Positions 25,312 to 34,690 are shown, counted from the stretch's first letter. The stretch: DNA of 64,000 nucleotides from Actinoplanes sp. NBRC 103695 (GCF_030269485.1 NZ_BSTL01000003.1:1-64000); one strand, 5' to 3'. Notes: a model not told the origin generated them from the sequence alone. Program-made: numbers and translations.

Positions 25312-28047
25312 CTATTGTGGCGGGCTGGTGCGGATCGCGGGATCCCCCTGGACGATCCAGACCCGCGGATGGTCGATCGGGGTGAACGACCGGTCACCGC
25401 CGGGCTCGCGGGTGGTCGGCACGGTGTCGCCACCGGGCGTGTGCATGATGAAGTTGACCGGCTTGGTGTCGTCGGTGAGCGGGATCTCGTACTCGGCCCA
25501 CCCGTCGGCGATCCGCGCCGGTGGCCACGGCCGGTCCCACGCGACCTGCGCCAGCACCGCGGGATCGATCCCGTCGCCCCACAGGTGCAGGCCCCAGCCG
25601 TCATAGTCCCCGGCCGGCCGGTGGTAGCGCAGCGTCGCCACGGTCACCGGCGGTCCGGCGTACCGGACGGTCCGCACCGCGCTGGTCACCCGGGTGCCGT
25701 CCGGCTCGGCGAGGATCGCGCGATAACGCACCTGCGCACCGGCGGCCAGGTTCAACGGACCAAGATCATCCAAGATGGTGTACGCGGGTGACGACGCGTC
25801 CCGGCCGATCGTGGTCCACGGCCCACCGGCGACGCCGCGCTCGAAGCGGACCACGTGGGTGGCGCGTTCCGGGTCGGCGACCGCACGCACCTCGACCGTG
25901 CCGCGCACGTTTGCGCCCTCGGCGGGGGCCTCGACGGTCACGGCCGGCGGCGGCACCCGGGTGTCCCGGGGCCGGCTCGCCCGCGAGTGCCCGGCGTTGT
26001 CCAGCACGACCGCGCGGTACCGCACCTTCGTGCCGGTGGCCAGCCCGGAGACGTCGTGGAAGACCCGGTACGGCGCGGTGTCGTCGGTGCCGATCGGCGT
26101 CCAGCCGCCCCGGCCCGCCTCGGCGTAGAAGGTGACCTCCTGGAACGAGTCGCTGCCGACGTTCGCGGTCACCTCCATGCGTGCGCCGGCCGGTGCGGGG
26201 GCCGCCAGCGAGACGGCCGGGGCCTGCCGGGACGCCGGGATGCGGCCGGCGGACCGGTAGACCACCGTGGACAGTGGGGGAACGGTCACACTCAGAAGGC
26301 CGGCGTTCGTCTTCCGGGAACCGCTTGCGCCGTAGACGGCGGTGAAGTCGCCGCCGGTGAAATAGGTCGGGACGGCCGCGGTGCGGGGCTGCTCGCTGTT
26401 GTTGAGCGCCACCACGTACTCGCGCTGCTTCTGGCGGTCGACCCGGGAGAACGCGTAGACCCCGGCGTCCTGGTCGGCGTACCGGCTCTGGTGGGCGCCG
26501 TCGCGCAGCGCCGGATGCTGCCGGGTGAGCGCGGCCAGGTCGCCGATGGCCCGGTAGAGCGGGTGGCCGGCGACGAAGTTGTCCTGCGCGTGGGTGGCGG
26601 CGGTGCCGAGCAGGTCGTCGTCGAGGTAGTCGGGCACCCGGCTGGCGAACATCGTCTGCCGCGCATCCTGGTCGCCGCCCGGCCCGGTGAAACCCTGCTC
26701 GTCGCCGTAGTAGACGACCGGGTTGCCGCGGGACAGGTACATCAGCTCGTGCGCGAGCCGGTCGCGGGCCACCCACTCGGCGTCGCCGGCGTCCGGGTTG
26801 TCGGCCCGCACGAAGCCGCCGATCCGGCCCATGTCGTGGTTACCGAGGAAGGTCGGCAGCTCGTAGACGTTCGAGTCGGCGTCGGTGTACCAGTCGTCGT
26901 CGGTGAAGAACCGCCCCAGCGCCTCGGCCGGCTGCCCCCGGGAGGCGTAGTTGCGGGCCGCGTCCTGGAACGGGAAGTCCAGCACCGCCTGCATCCGGTC
27001 GCTGGTGGTGAAGTGCGAGGTGAACGGCCGCGAGGTGTCGAAGACCTCGCCGTACATGAAGAACTCGCTCTTGCCGTGCTCCTTCGCGAAGCGCAGGATC
27101 TCGGGACCGAACCGCTGCCAGAACTCGTCGTTGACGTGCTTCATCGTGTCGATCCGGAAGCCGTCCACCCCGAAATCGGCGATCCACGTCCGGTAGATGT
27201 CGGTCATGCCGCGCACCACCCGCGGGTGCTCGGTGAACAGGTCGTCCAGGCCGAAGAAGTCGCCGTAGAGCGAGTTCTCGCCGGTGAACGTGGTGTCGCC
27301 GCGGTTGTGATAGAGGGTGACGTCGTTCAGCCAGGCCGGGACCTTGAGGTCACGCTCGGCCGGGTCGAGCACCGGCGTGTACGGGAACGACACCGCCGGA
27401 TCCAGCTTCGGGAAGGTGCCGGTCCCCGCGTGATCGCGGTCGTCGAACGGCCGGCCCGCGGCGGTCCGGTACGGCACGGCGTCCTTCGACACGTACGGCC
27501 GGCGCGCGCCCTGCTCGTACCCGATGACGTCCGCGGTGTGGTTGGTGATGATGTCGAAGTAGACCTTCATGCCCCGCCGGTGCGCGGCGTCGATCAAGGC
27601 CCGCAGGTCGGCGTTGGTGCCCAGGTGCGGGTCGATCTGGGTGAAGTCGGTGATCCAGTACCCGTGGTAGCCGGCCGACGGCCCGTCCTCCAGCTGCACC
27701 GCCTTGTTCTTGAAGCTCGGCGTCAGCCAGATCGACGTGGTGCCCAGACCCTGCACGTAGTCGAGCCGCTGCAGCAGCCCGGCCAGGTCACCGCCGTTGT
27801 AGAAGCCCTTGCGCGCCGGGTCGAAACCGGACACCAGCGGGTCGTCGCCGAGCCCGCCGCGGTCGTTGGCGGTGCTGCCGTTGGCGAAACGGTCGGCCAT
27901 GACGAAGTAGAAGTTCTCGTCGGTGACCGGCGCCCGCAGCGAATGCCGCCCCCGCAACTCGTCACCGCCCGCGTGCGCGGGAGTCGCGATCACGCCACCG
28001 GCCAGCACGGTGGACAGCAACACGGCCAGAGCACGGCGGACGCGCAT
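25312..28047 (-). CDS. Secreted GH13 alpha-amylase / pullulanase-type enzyme
   Basis: A 911-residue secreted glucan hydrolase. A Sec signal peptide ends near ATPAHA (about 26). The GH13 barrel follows, with VYFDIITNH, GFRIDTMKHV (nucleophile Asp about 300), FFMYGEVFD (acid/base Glu about 334) and FLGNHD (Asp about 405), all intact. After the barrel and beta domain come two beta-sandwich modules, each ending in KVRYRAVVLD-like text, and a C-terminal pullulanase-associated domain (YHRPAGDYDGWGLHLWGDGID). It should degrade starch, glycogen or pullulan outside the cell. The ATG at 28047 has GGGAGGA before it. A CGCGATCGCG palindrome at 28086-28095 lies upstream. Confidence 0.93.
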   Translation of the reverse strand: MRVRRALAVLLSTVLAGGVIATPAHAGGDELRGRHSLRAPVTDENFYFVMADRFANGSTANDRGGLGDDPLVSGFDPARKGFYNGGDLAGLLQRLDYVQGLGTTSIWLTPSFKNKAVQLEDGPSAGYHGYWITDFTQIDPHLGTNADLRALIDAAHRRGMKVYFDIITNHTADVIGYEQGARRPYVSKDAVPYRTAAGRPFDDRDHAGTGTFPKLDPAVSFPYTPVLDPAERDLKVPAWLNDVTLYHNRGDTTFTGENSLYGDFFGLDDLFTEHPRVVRGMTDIYRTWIADFGVDGFRIDTMKHVNDEFWQRFGPEILRFAKEHGKSEFFMYGEVFDTSRPFTSHFTTSDRMQAVLDFPFQDAARNYASRGQPAEALGRFFTDDDWYTDADSNVYELPTFLGNHDMGRIGGFVRADNPDAGDAEWVARDRLAHELMYLSRGNPVVYYGDEQGFTGPGGDQDARQTMFASRVPDYLDDDLLGTAATHAQDNFVAGHPLYRAIGDLAALTRQHPALRDGAHQSRYADQDAGVYAFSRVDRQKQREYVVALNNSEQPRTAAVPTYFTGGDFTAVYGASGSRKTNAGLLSVTVPPLSTVVYRSAGRIPASRQAPAVSLAAPAPAGARMEVTANVGSDSFQEVTFYAEAGRGGWTPIGTDDTAPYRVFHDVSGLATGTKVRYRAVVLDNAGHSRASRPRDTRVPPPAVTVEAPAEGANVRGTVEVRAVADPERATHVVRFERGVAGGPWTTIGRDASSPAYTILDDLGPLNLAAGAQVRYRAILAEPDGTRVTSAVRTVRYAGPPVTVATLRYHRPAGDYDGWGLHLWGDGIDPAVLAQVAWDRPWPPARIADGWAEYEIPLTDDTKPVNFIMHTPGGDTVPTTREPGGDRSFTPIDHPRVWIVQGDPAIRTSPPQ

Positions 28048-28085
28048 GGTTCCTCCCACTGTTACGCAGCGGAAACATTCAACCA

Positions 28086-28095
28086 CGCGATCGCG
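28086..28095. promoter_or_regulatory. CGCGATCGCG palindrome upstream of the amylase gene
   Basis: A 10-bp perfect palindrome lies 39 nt before the amylase start, in a 122-bp gap between the amylase and ROK kinase genes. It could be an operator, but in DNA this GC-rich it could also be chance. I see nothing else in the gap. Confidence 0.25.
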
Positions 28096-28169
28096 CGATG
28101 TCTATCCGCTCGGCGAGGCCGGCGGGCCCACCAGTGCGACGCCGCTGCCAGGTAGCTGTCGTCGCTGCC

Positions 28170-29123
28170 TTACGGCAGGCCCCAGCCGTCGGGCACCGGG
28201 AGGCCGGCCTCGCGGCGAGCCATGATCGCCGCGCCCATCAGGGCCGCCCGCGCGCCGAACGTCGACGGCAGCACCGGCGGTGGCGGGCGCCAGGCGAGCG
28301 CGTCACGCAGGGTGTCCCGGACCGGGGCGAAGAACAGAGCGCCCGCGTCGGCGAGCCCACCGCCGAGCACGATCTCGGCCGGGTCGAGGGTGAGGGTGAG
28401 GGTCGCCAGGGCCGTGCCCAGGGCGAGGGTCGCGTCGTCCCAGACCGTGCGGGCCAGCGGATCCGAGCCGACCGCGGCGGCGATCGCGCGGCTGTCCATC
28501 TCGGGCGCGCCGCTGGGCTCTTTGCCGGCCGCGCCGCTGGGCTCTTTGCCGGCCGCGCCGCTGAGCCGTGCGTAGCGGCGGGCCAGGCCGCCGGCGGAGG
28601 CGTACACCTCGAGGCAGCCGCGCTGGCCGCAGCTGCACGGCTCGCCGCCGGGGTGGACCGGCATGTGGCCGACCTCGCCGGCGGCCCGGGTGGCGCCGGC
28701 CAGCGGCACGCCGTCCACCACGACGGCCGCGGCGATGCCGGTGCCCAGCGCCAGCAGCAGGAAGCCGGTCAGCCCCCGCGCCCGGGCCTCGGCGACACCC
28801 GCCGCCCGCACGTCATGCCCGACCGCCACCGGGATGCCGAGGTCCTCGCTGATCAGGGCGCGCAGCGGGACGTCCCGGAGCCGGAGATTCGCGGCCCACC
28901 GCACCACGCCCTCGTCCTCGTCGACCAGCCCGGGGGTGACCACGCCGATCGCCGCGGGCTCGGCGGCCTCGTCCCGAAGCCGGCGGCACAGGGATCTGAC
29001 GGCGGCGACCGGATCGTCGTCGGCTCGGGTCGGCGCGGTCACCGAGTGCCGGACCCGGCCCGCCGCGTCGACCACGGCGCCCTTGATCGTGGTTCCGCCG
29101 ACGTCGACCGCGAGAACGGTCAC
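28170..29123 (-). CDS. ROK-family sugar kinase
   Basis: A 317-residue cytoplasmic kinase. The N-terminal phosphate-binding loop is AVDVGGTTIKGAV, the catalytic Asp lies in AVGHDVRAAG, and EPCSCGQRGCLEVY carries the zinc-binding Cys cluster of ROK proteins. No helix-turn-helix precedes it, so it is an enzyme, glucokinase or N-acetyl-hexosamine kinase in type. Residues about 189-206 are an inserted SGAAGKEP repeat. The start is GTG at 29123, overlapping the M81 peptidase stop by 4 nt. Coupling to a metallopeptidase and a peptide importer suggests the substrate is the sugar part of an imported glycopeptide or muropeptide (inference). Confidence 0.88.
   Translation of the reverse strand: MTVLAVDVGGTTIKGAVVDAAGRVRHSVTAPTRADDDPVAAVRSLCRRLRDEAAEPAAIGVVTPGLVDEDEGVVRWAANLRLRDVPLRALISEDLGIPVAVGHDVRAAGVAEARARGLTGFLLLALGTGIAAAVVVDGVPLAGATRAAGEVGHMPVHPGGEPCSCGQRGCLEVYASAGGLARRYARLSGAAGKEPSGAAGKEPSGAPEMDSRAIAAAVGSDPLARTVWDDATLALGTALATLTLTLDPAEIVLGGGLADAGALFFAPVRDTLRDALAWRPPPPVLPSTFGARAALMGAAIMARREAGLPVPDGWGLP
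28507..28563. repeat. 24-bp in-frame tandem repeat within the ROK kinase gene
   Basis: Two identical 24-bp units (28507-28530 and 28531-28554) and the first 9 bp of a third encode SGAAGKEP twice followed by SGA. The insert lies in a loop after the zinc site. Confidence 0.85.
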
Positions 29124-30607
29124 CCGGTCACCACGGTGAGGTCCGCGTCGAAATCGCGGTCCAGGGGAAAGAACGGTCTTTCTACTTTGGTGTACGGCAA
29201 CCGGGCCAGGTGCTGGTCGACGCCGCCCGGCGTGAGCGCGAGCATCCAGTTCCCGGCGGCCTCGAACAGCTCGGGCTCCAGGTAGCCGATCTTCACCGTC
29301 ACGATGCCGGCCGACGCCACGTCCACGCCGAGCCGCCGGTAGGAGTCCAGCAACCGGTACTGCATCCGGCGGGACGTCACGAAGACGCTCAGACCTTCGA
29401 TGCGTACGCTGACGCAGCGCCCGCCGGCCGGGTCGTCGGCGACGGCTTCCAGGGTGCCGTCGAGGTCCAGCGGTCCCGGGTCGCGGCCGTCGATCCGCCC
29501 ACCGGCGGTGACCCGCACCCGCGAGCCGATCGGATGATCCGCCACCTCGGCGACGGCCTGCGGATCGACCAGCGAGGCGAAGACCGACCGCCGGGCGAGC
29601 ACGTCGGGGCGGGCCAGCATCCGCGACAGGGCGTAGGTGACGTCGTCGGCCCCGCCCGCACCCGGGTTGTCACCGGAGTCGCTGATGAAGAACGGACCCG
29701 GCGCGGACGAGGCGACCGCGGCGTCCAGGCACTCGTCCATCGTGCCCGTGGGTGCCACGAAGGCGAACTTCTCGCGCGCCGCCCAGAAGTGGTCGCCGAG
29801 TTCCCGGGCAGCGGTGGCGACCGCGGTCGCATCGTGCCCGGTGACGACCACAGCGCCCCGGCAGCGGGGCTGGTCGGCCCAGGCGAATCCGATCCAGACG
29901 GCCGCGTCGATGATGCCGGGGCGGGCCTCGATCTCCGGGATCCGGGCGTAGAGGCCGCGGGCGGGCTCGTCGCGGGTGCTGGTCTGTTCGCCGGGCAGCA
30001 GGATCGGCACGTGCACGAGGGCCTTGTGCGGCCGCACCGAGGCGGCGCCCGTGGAGGTCGAGGCGGCGCCCGTGGAGGTCGAGGTGGCGGCCCGGCGCAG
30101 GGCGTCGGTCAGGTTGCGGGCGGCTCGCTCGCGGGTCTCCCAGACGTCGACGTGCGGCGCGGTGCGGTAGCAGGTGAGCAGGTCGCAGGCGTCGAAGAGC
30201 ACCCGGGACACGTTGCCGTGCAGGTCCATCGCCGTGGAGATGAGCGGCGCCGGGCCGATCGCCGCGCGGATGGCGGTGACCAGGTCGCCTTCCGCGTCGT
30301 CGCGCCCGACCACGCTCATCGCGCCGTGGAAGTCGAGCAGCATGCCGTCGACCGGGCCGGCGGCGGCGAGCTTCTCCACCATCTCGCTCTCCCACGCCCG
30401 GTACGCCTCCGGGTCGACCGCCCCGCCGGGGAGAGCTCGGGCGTGCACCAGCGGAACCCACTCCACGCCCTCCGCCCAGGGCTGGTCGAGCCAGTCGTAG
30501 CGGGCCAGCAGCTCCTTGTCGCGCGTGACGTCGAAGTCGAAGGTGGTGCTGATGTGCGGGGAGAACGTGCTGGACTCGATGTGGATGCCGCCGATGGCGA
30601 CGCGCAT
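29120..30607 (-). CDS. M81-family metallopeptidase (MlrC-like)
   Basis: A 495-residue protein of the microcystinase C family. The N-terminus MRVAIGGIHIESSTFSP matches the family start GGFxHETNTFSP, DLHGNVS supplies a metal-binding His, and SDSGDNPGAGGADDVT matches the C-terminal MlrC domain. The founding member hydrolyses linear peptides derived from microcystin, including non-standard residues. The ATG at 30607 has AGGAG 6 nt upstream. A 7-residue TSTGAAS insert is duplicated near residue 185. It is coupled to the ROK kinase and lies behind the ROK regulator, opposite a peptide importer; the set probably takes up and cleaves an unusual peptide. Confidence 0.88.
   Translation of the reverse strand: MRVAIGGIHIESSTFSPHISTTFDFDVTRDKELLARYDWLDQPWAEGVEWVPLVHARALPGGAVDPEAYRAWESEMVEKLAAAGPVDGMLLDFHGAMSVVGRDDAEGDLVTAIRAAIGPAPLISTAMDLHGNVSRVLFDACDLLTCYRTAPHVDVWETRERAARNLTDALRRAATSTSTGAASTSTGAASVRPHKALVHVPILLPGEQTSTRDEPARGLYARIPEIEARPGIIDAAVWIGFAWADQPRCRGAVVVTGHDATAVATAARELGDHFWAAREKFAFVAPTGTMDECLDAAVASSAPGPFFISDSGDNPGAGGADDVTYALSRMLARPDVLARRSVFASLVDPQAVAEVADHPIGSRVRVTAGGRIDGRDPGPLDLDGTLEAVADDPAGGRCVSVRIEGLSVFVTSRRMQYRLLDSYRRLGVDVASAGIVTVKIGYLEPELFEAAGNWMLALTPGGVDQHLARLPYTKVERPFFPLDRDFDADLTVVTG
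30039..30090. repeat. 21-bp in-frame tandem repeat within the M81 gene
   Basis: Two identical 21-bp units (30039-30059 and 30060-30080) and a partial third encode TSTGAAS twice. It lies about 1.5 kb from the similar in-frame duplication in the ROK kinase gene. Confidence 0.85.
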
Positions 30608-30615
30608 GCGGGCTC

Positions 30616-31773
30616 CTAGGAGGGGGATCTGACGTCGGCGGTGGTGCGTAGCAGGTGTCCGAGGCCGGTGAGCGCGGCGTCCGGTCCGGCGGCGCTGGCC
30701 TCGATGGCCAGGGCCTGGGTCATCGAGGGCAGGCAGCGTTCGTAGAGCATGCTGCGCGTCGCCGCCACGTAGACGTCCAGGCTGGACAGTGCGCCGCCGA
30801 CGACGACCGAGCTGGGGTTGAGGAAGTTCACCAGGCCGGACAGGGCCACGCCGAGGAGGCGGCCGGCCTGACGCACGGCGGTGACCACGGCGGGATCGCC
30901 GTCGTGGACCGCGACCATGATGTCCTGCAGGCTCATGCCGGGTGTGCCCGGTGCGGCGAGCTGCCGGGACAGGGCGGCCCCGCTGGCCACCGTCTCCAGG
31001 CAGCCGCGGCTGCCGCAGGAGCACTGCCGCTCGCCGCTGTCGGCGACCCGCACGTGGGTCACGTCGCCGGACAGGCCGCGCCCGCCGCGGAAGATCTGGC
31101 CGTCGCTGACCAGACAGGCGCCGATGCCCGTGCCGGCCTTGACGTAGATCATGTCGCCGGTGTCCTGGCCGCGCGTCACGTACTCGCCGATGGCCGCGGC
31201 CTTGGCGTCGTTGTCGACCAGCAGCGGCCCGGCGAAGTCGTCGAAGGCGTGCGCCAGGTGCACCGCCGGCTCGGCGCCGCTCCAGCCGGGCATGCGGGCC
31301 GGGCCGATGACCCGCCCGCTGGGGAACTCCACCGGGCCGGGCAGCGCCACGCCGACGCCGAGCAGGGCCTGGCCGGGCGCCGTCGTCGCCTGGAGCCGGG
31401 CGAACGTCTCGTGGACCGTGCCGAAGACCGCGGCCGGGCCGGCCCCGATGTCGATCGGGACCTCGGCGGTGTCGCGCACGGCGCCGCCGGCCGTCAGGAG
31501 CCCCACCCGGGCGTGTTTCCCGCCGAGCTCGGCGACGGCCAGGACTCCGTCGGTCTCCCGCAGCCGCAGGATGCGCGGGCGCCGGCCCCCGGTGGACCGG
31601 CCGCTGCCCTCCTCGAGCAGCACGCCCTCCTCGATCAGCCGGCGCACCACGGCGGTGACGGTGGAGGGCGCCACCCGGAGCGCCTCGGCCAGGTCGGCGC
31701 GCGAGGTGGCCGCGCCGCTGGAGAGCAGACCGAGGGTCTGATCGCGCAGCGTGGCGGGGATCGATGGGTGCAC
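30616..31773 (-). CDS. ROK-family transcriptional repressor
   Basis: A 385-residue regulator. Residues about 1-70 form a winged helix (TSRADLAEALRVAPSTVTAVVRRLIEEGVL), followed by a ROK sugar-binding domain with the zinc motif CSCGSRGCLE. Unlike the kinase at 28170 its phosphate loop reads AELGGKHARVGL, which departs from the catalytic DxGGT and suggests ligand binding without phosphorylation. The start is GTG at 31773 with AAGGAG 6 nt before it. It is followed by the M81 and ROK kinase genes after 8 nt and probably represses both this operon and the divergent peptide transporter in response to a sugar. Confidence 0.9.
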   Translation of the reverse strand: MHPSIPATLRDQTLGLLSSGAATSRADLAEALRVAPSTVTAVVRRLIEEGVLLEEGSGRSTGGRRPRILRLRETDGVLAVAELGGKHARVGLLTAGGAVRDTAEVPIDIGAGPAAVFGTVHETFARLQATTAPGQALLGVGVALPGPVEFPSGRVIGPARMPGWSGAEPAVHLAHAFDDFAGPLLVDNDAKAAAIGEYVTRGQDTGDMIYVKAGTGIGACLVSDGQIFRGGRGLSGDVTHVRVADSGERQCSCGSRGCLETVASGAALSRQLAAPGTPGMSLQDIMVAVHDGDPAVVTAVRQAGRLLGVALSGLVNFLNPSSVVVGGALSSLDVYVAATRSMLYERCLPSMTQALAIEASAAGPDAALTGLGHLLRTTADVRSPS

Positions 31774-31792
31774 AGGCCTCTCCTTGTCCGAA

Positions 31793-31807
31793 CAGACCCA
31801 CAGTCTG
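31793..31807. promoter_or_regulatory. CAGAC-GTCTG inverted repeat before the ROK repressor gene
   Basis: CAGAC (31793-31797) and GTCTG (31803-31807) flank a 5-nt centre, 20-34 nt upstream of the repressor start. It may be an autoregulatory operator; the arms are short. Confidence 0.3.
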
Positions 31808-31905
31808 CCCGGCGCCCAGATCGCCGGGAGCAAGAGTTCGGTCAGGGCGTCAGTGACTTTGAACGTAGCACGGCGAAAGTAACCGAACTAAGCCCTTATT
31901 TTTCG

Positions 31906-31934
31906 TTGACCTGAAACTTTGGCGGGTTTAGGTT
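31906..31934 (+). promoter_or_regulatory. Promoter of the peptide transporter operon
   Basis: TTGACC (31906-31911) and TAGGTT (31929-31934) are spaced by 17 nt, with the start codon 27 nt downstream. The surrounding AT-richer stretch (31870-31930) also serves the divergent repressor and is the likely binding place of the ROK regulator. Confidence 0.65.
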
Positions 31935-31961
31935 CACGGCGTCGGACGTCAAGGAGCGGTG

Positions 31962-33728
31962 ATGATGACAAGCAGACTTCTGCGCACGGTGGCGGTGGCA
32001 GCCGGCGCGATCCTCGTCGGGACGGGCCTGGTGGCGTGTTCCGGCGGTTCCTCGGAGGAGGGCGGCAAGGGCGCGAGCAAGGACTCGGCGACCGTCGCGT
32101 TCCGTACCCCGAACTGGATCCTGCCGATCTCGGCGCCCGGCTTCACCCAGGGCGAGAACGCGATCTTCACCTCGGCGCTGTACCGGCCGCTGTACTCGTA
32201 CCAGCTGGACGGCACCGCGCAGTACAACATCGACGCGAACCGGTCGCTGGCCGAACCTCCGGTGGTCAGCAACGGCGGCAAGACGCTGACCATCACGCTC
32301 AAGGACGACAAGTGGTCCGACGGGACGGCGCTGACGACCAAGGACATCCAGTTCTGGTACGCCCTGGTCACCGCCAACAAGGACAAGTGGGCGTCGTACC
32401 GCAAGGGCGGCTTCCCGGACAACATCGCCGACTGGTCGGTCAAGGACGACAAGACGTTCTCGATGACCACGACGCAGGCGTACAACCCCGCGTGGTTCGT
32501 GGACAACCAGCTCAACCGGATCACCCCGTTGCCCGCCCACGCCTGGGACTCCGAGGGGGCGGCGAGCACGCCCGCGGGGGCGAAGAAGGTCTTCGAGACG
32601 CTCACCGCGGCCGCGAAGGACCCCAAGACGTACGACGCCAACCCGCTGTGGAAGGTCGGCAGCGGCCCGTGGAAGCTCGAGAAGTACGTGCCCGGCGGCG
32701 AGGTCACGCTGGCCGCGCAGGCGAGTTATTCGGGTAGGGACAAGCCGAAGCTGGCGAAGGTCGTGCTGCGCCCGTTCACCGGTGACGACGCCGAGTTCAA
32801 CGTGCTGCGCGCCGGTCAGATCGACTACGGGTACGTGCCCGCGGCCAACACGTCGCAGAAGTCCTATCTGGAGTCCAAGGACTACAAGGTCTCGCCCTGG
32901 TACGGCTGGTCCATCACCTACCTCCAGCTGAACTACAGCAACCCGAAGACCGGCGTGCTGTTCAAGCAGCCCTACCTGCGCCAGGCGATGCAGATGCTGA
33001 TCGACCAGCCGACGATCAGCAAGGTGATCTGGGCCGGCATGGCGGCGCCCACCTGCGGCCCGGTCCCGCCGAAGCCGGGCACCACGGACGCCTCGGGCTG
33101 TGTCTACAAGTTCGACCCGGCCGCCGCGAAACAGCTGCTGGAGAGCCACGGCTGGAAGGTGACGCCGGACGGGCAGACCACCTGCCTGACCCCCGGCGCG
33201 GCGGACACCCAGTGCGGCGAGGGCGTGGCCGCCGGTCAGCCGCTGACGTTCACGGTGACCAGCCAGACCGGCTTCGCCGCCACCACGAAGATGTTCGCCG
33301 AGATCAAGTCGCAGATGGCCAAGCTGGGCATCACGCTGACCATCAAGGAGGTGCCCGACTCGGTGGCCGTCACGCCGGCCTGCAAGCCGGCCGAGGCGAC
33401 CTGCGGCTGGGACATGTCCTTCTTCGGCTCGCAGGGCAGCTGGTACTACCCGGCGTTCGCGAGCGGCGAGCGGCTGTTCGCCACCGACGCCCCGGTGAAC
33501 CTGGGCAGCTACAGCAATCCGGAGGCGGACAAGCTGATCGACGCGACCCAGTTCTCCGGAGATGACAGCGCCCTGACGGCGTACAACGACTTCCTGGCCA
33601 AGGATCTGCCGGTGCTGTGGATGCCGAACCCGGTCTACCAGATCTCGGCGTACCGCTCGGGTCTGCAAGGTGTGGAGCCGCAGGACCCGATGAACTCCAT
33701 GCGCTTCCAGGACTGGTCCTGGAAGTAG
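31962..33728 (+). CDS. Peptide ABC transporter substrate-binding lipoprotein (family 5)
   Basis: A 588-residue extracytoplasmic receptor of the DppA/OppA type. The signal peptide ends in the lipobox LVAC, so the protein is membrane-anchored in this Gram-positive organism. The SBP_bac_5 features include NRSLAEPPVVSNGGKTLTI, WSDGTALTTKDIQFW and PYLRQAMQMLIDQPTI. AAGGAG at 31951-31956 precedes three possible starts (GTG 31959, ATG 31962, ATG 31965); 31962 is my choice. It is the first gene of the importer operon and decides its specificity. The neighbouring M81 peptidase and ROK kinase suggest an unusual or sugar-bearing peptide. Confidence 0.93.
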   Translation: MMTSRLLRTVAVAAGAILVGTGLVACSGGSSEEGGKGASKDSATVAFRTPNWILPISAPGFTQGENAIFTSALYRPLYSYQLDGTAQYNIDANRSLAEPPVVSNGGKTLTITLKDDKWSDGTALTTKDIQFWYALVTANKDKWASYRKGGFPDNIADWSVKDDKTFSMTTTQAYNPAWFVDNQLNRITPLPAHAWDSEGAASTPAGAKKVFETLTAAAKDPKTYDANPLWKVGSGPWKLEKYVPGGEVTLAAQASYSGRDKPKLAKVVLRPFTGDDAEFNVLRAGQIDYGYVPAANTSQKSYLESKDYKVSPWYGWSITYLQLNYSNPKTGVLFKQPYLRQAMQMLIDQPTISKVIWAGMAAPTCGPVPPKPGTTDASGCVYKFDPAAAKQLLESHGWKVTPDGQTTCLTPGAADTQCGEGVAAGQPLTFTVTSQTGFAATTKMFAEIKSQMAKLGITLTIKEVPDSVAVTPACKPAEATCGWDMSFFGSQGSWYYPAFASGERLFATDAPVNLGSYSNPEADKLIDATQFSGDDSALTAYNDFLAKDLPVLWMPNPVYQISAYRSGLQGVEPQDPMNSMRFQDWSWK

Positions 33729-33730
33729 CG

Positions 33731-34690
33731 ATGGTCCGATACCTCGTCACGCGGGTGGGGCAGGCGATTGTCGTCATCGTGCTGGTCACGGTGATCGCCT
33801 TCCTCATCCTGCACCTGCTGCCCGGCGGCGCCGCGCGGGCCACGCTGGGCAAGGAGGCGACGCTGGACCAGCTCGCGGCCTTCAACCACGAGATGGGCTA
33901 CGACAAGCCCTGGTTCCAGCAGTACTTCCTGTACCTGCGGCGGCTGGTGACCGGCGACTTCGGCTACTCGTACCAGCTGAACCAGTCGGTGGCCGAGGCG
34001 ATCACGCAGCGGCTGCCCAAGACGATCGTGCTGTCCCTGCTGTCGACGGTGCTGGCCGTGCTGGTGGCGATCCCGCTGGGCGTGATCCAGGCGGTGCGGC
34101 GCAACCGGTCGGCCGACTACGTCATCACGTCGTTGTCACTTCTGGCGTACGCGACACCGATCTTCTTCATGGGTCTTCTGATGATCATCCTTTTCTCGCA
34201 GGTCTGGCCGGTGCTGCCACCGGAGGCGCCGCAGGGCTTCACGGTGGGTGAGGTGCTCGCCGAGCCGGCCGGGCTGGTGCTGCCCGTGGTCACGCTGGCG
34301 ATCGTCACCATCGCGGTCTACTCGCGGTACGTGCGCTCGTCGATGGTCGACAACCTGAACGAGAACTACGTGCGCACCGCCCGCAGCAAGGGCCTCCCGG
34401 AGTGGCGGGTGGTGCTGGTGCACACCTTGCGCAACGGGCTGTTCCCGGTGATCGGCCTGCTCGGCATGTACCTGCCGGCCCTGTTCAGCGGCGCCCTGGT
34501 GGTCGAGTCGCTGTTCAACTTCCCGGGCATGGGCCAGCTGTTCTGGCAGGCGGCGCTCAAACGGGACTTCCCGATCCTGCTCGGCGTGACCGTCGTCGTG
34601 ACGATCGCGACGGTGGCCGGATCGCTGGTCGCCGACCTGCTCTACGCGGCGGCCGACCCCCGGGTGCGACTTCGGAGGAACGTGTCATGA
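33731..34690 (+). CDS. Peptide ABC transporter permease (DppB type)
   Basis: A 319-residue permease with six predicted helices. MVRYLVTRVGQAIVVIVLVTVIAFLILHLLPG is the typical N-terminus of DppB proteins, and NENYVRTARSKGLPEWRVVLVHTLRNGLFPVI contains the EAA-loop region that docks on the ATPase. It follows the substrate-binding protein gene by 2 nt and overlaps the second permease gene by 4 nt. Confidence 0.94.
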   Translation: MVRYLVTRVGQAIVVIVLVTVIAFLILHLLPGGAARATLGKEATLDQLAAFNHEMGYDKPWFQQYFLYLRRLVTGDFGYSYQLNQSVAEAITQRLPKTIVLSLLSTVLAVLVAIPLGVIQAVRRNRSADYVITSLSLLAYATPIFFMGLLMIILFSQVWPVLPPEAPQGFTVGEVLAEPAGLVLPVVTLAIVTIAVYSRYVRSSMVDNLNENYVRTARSKGLPEWRVVLVHTLRNGLFPVIGLLGMYLPALFSGALVVESLFNFPGMGQLFWQAALKRDFPILLGVTVVVTIATVAGSLVADLLYAAADPRVRLRRNVS

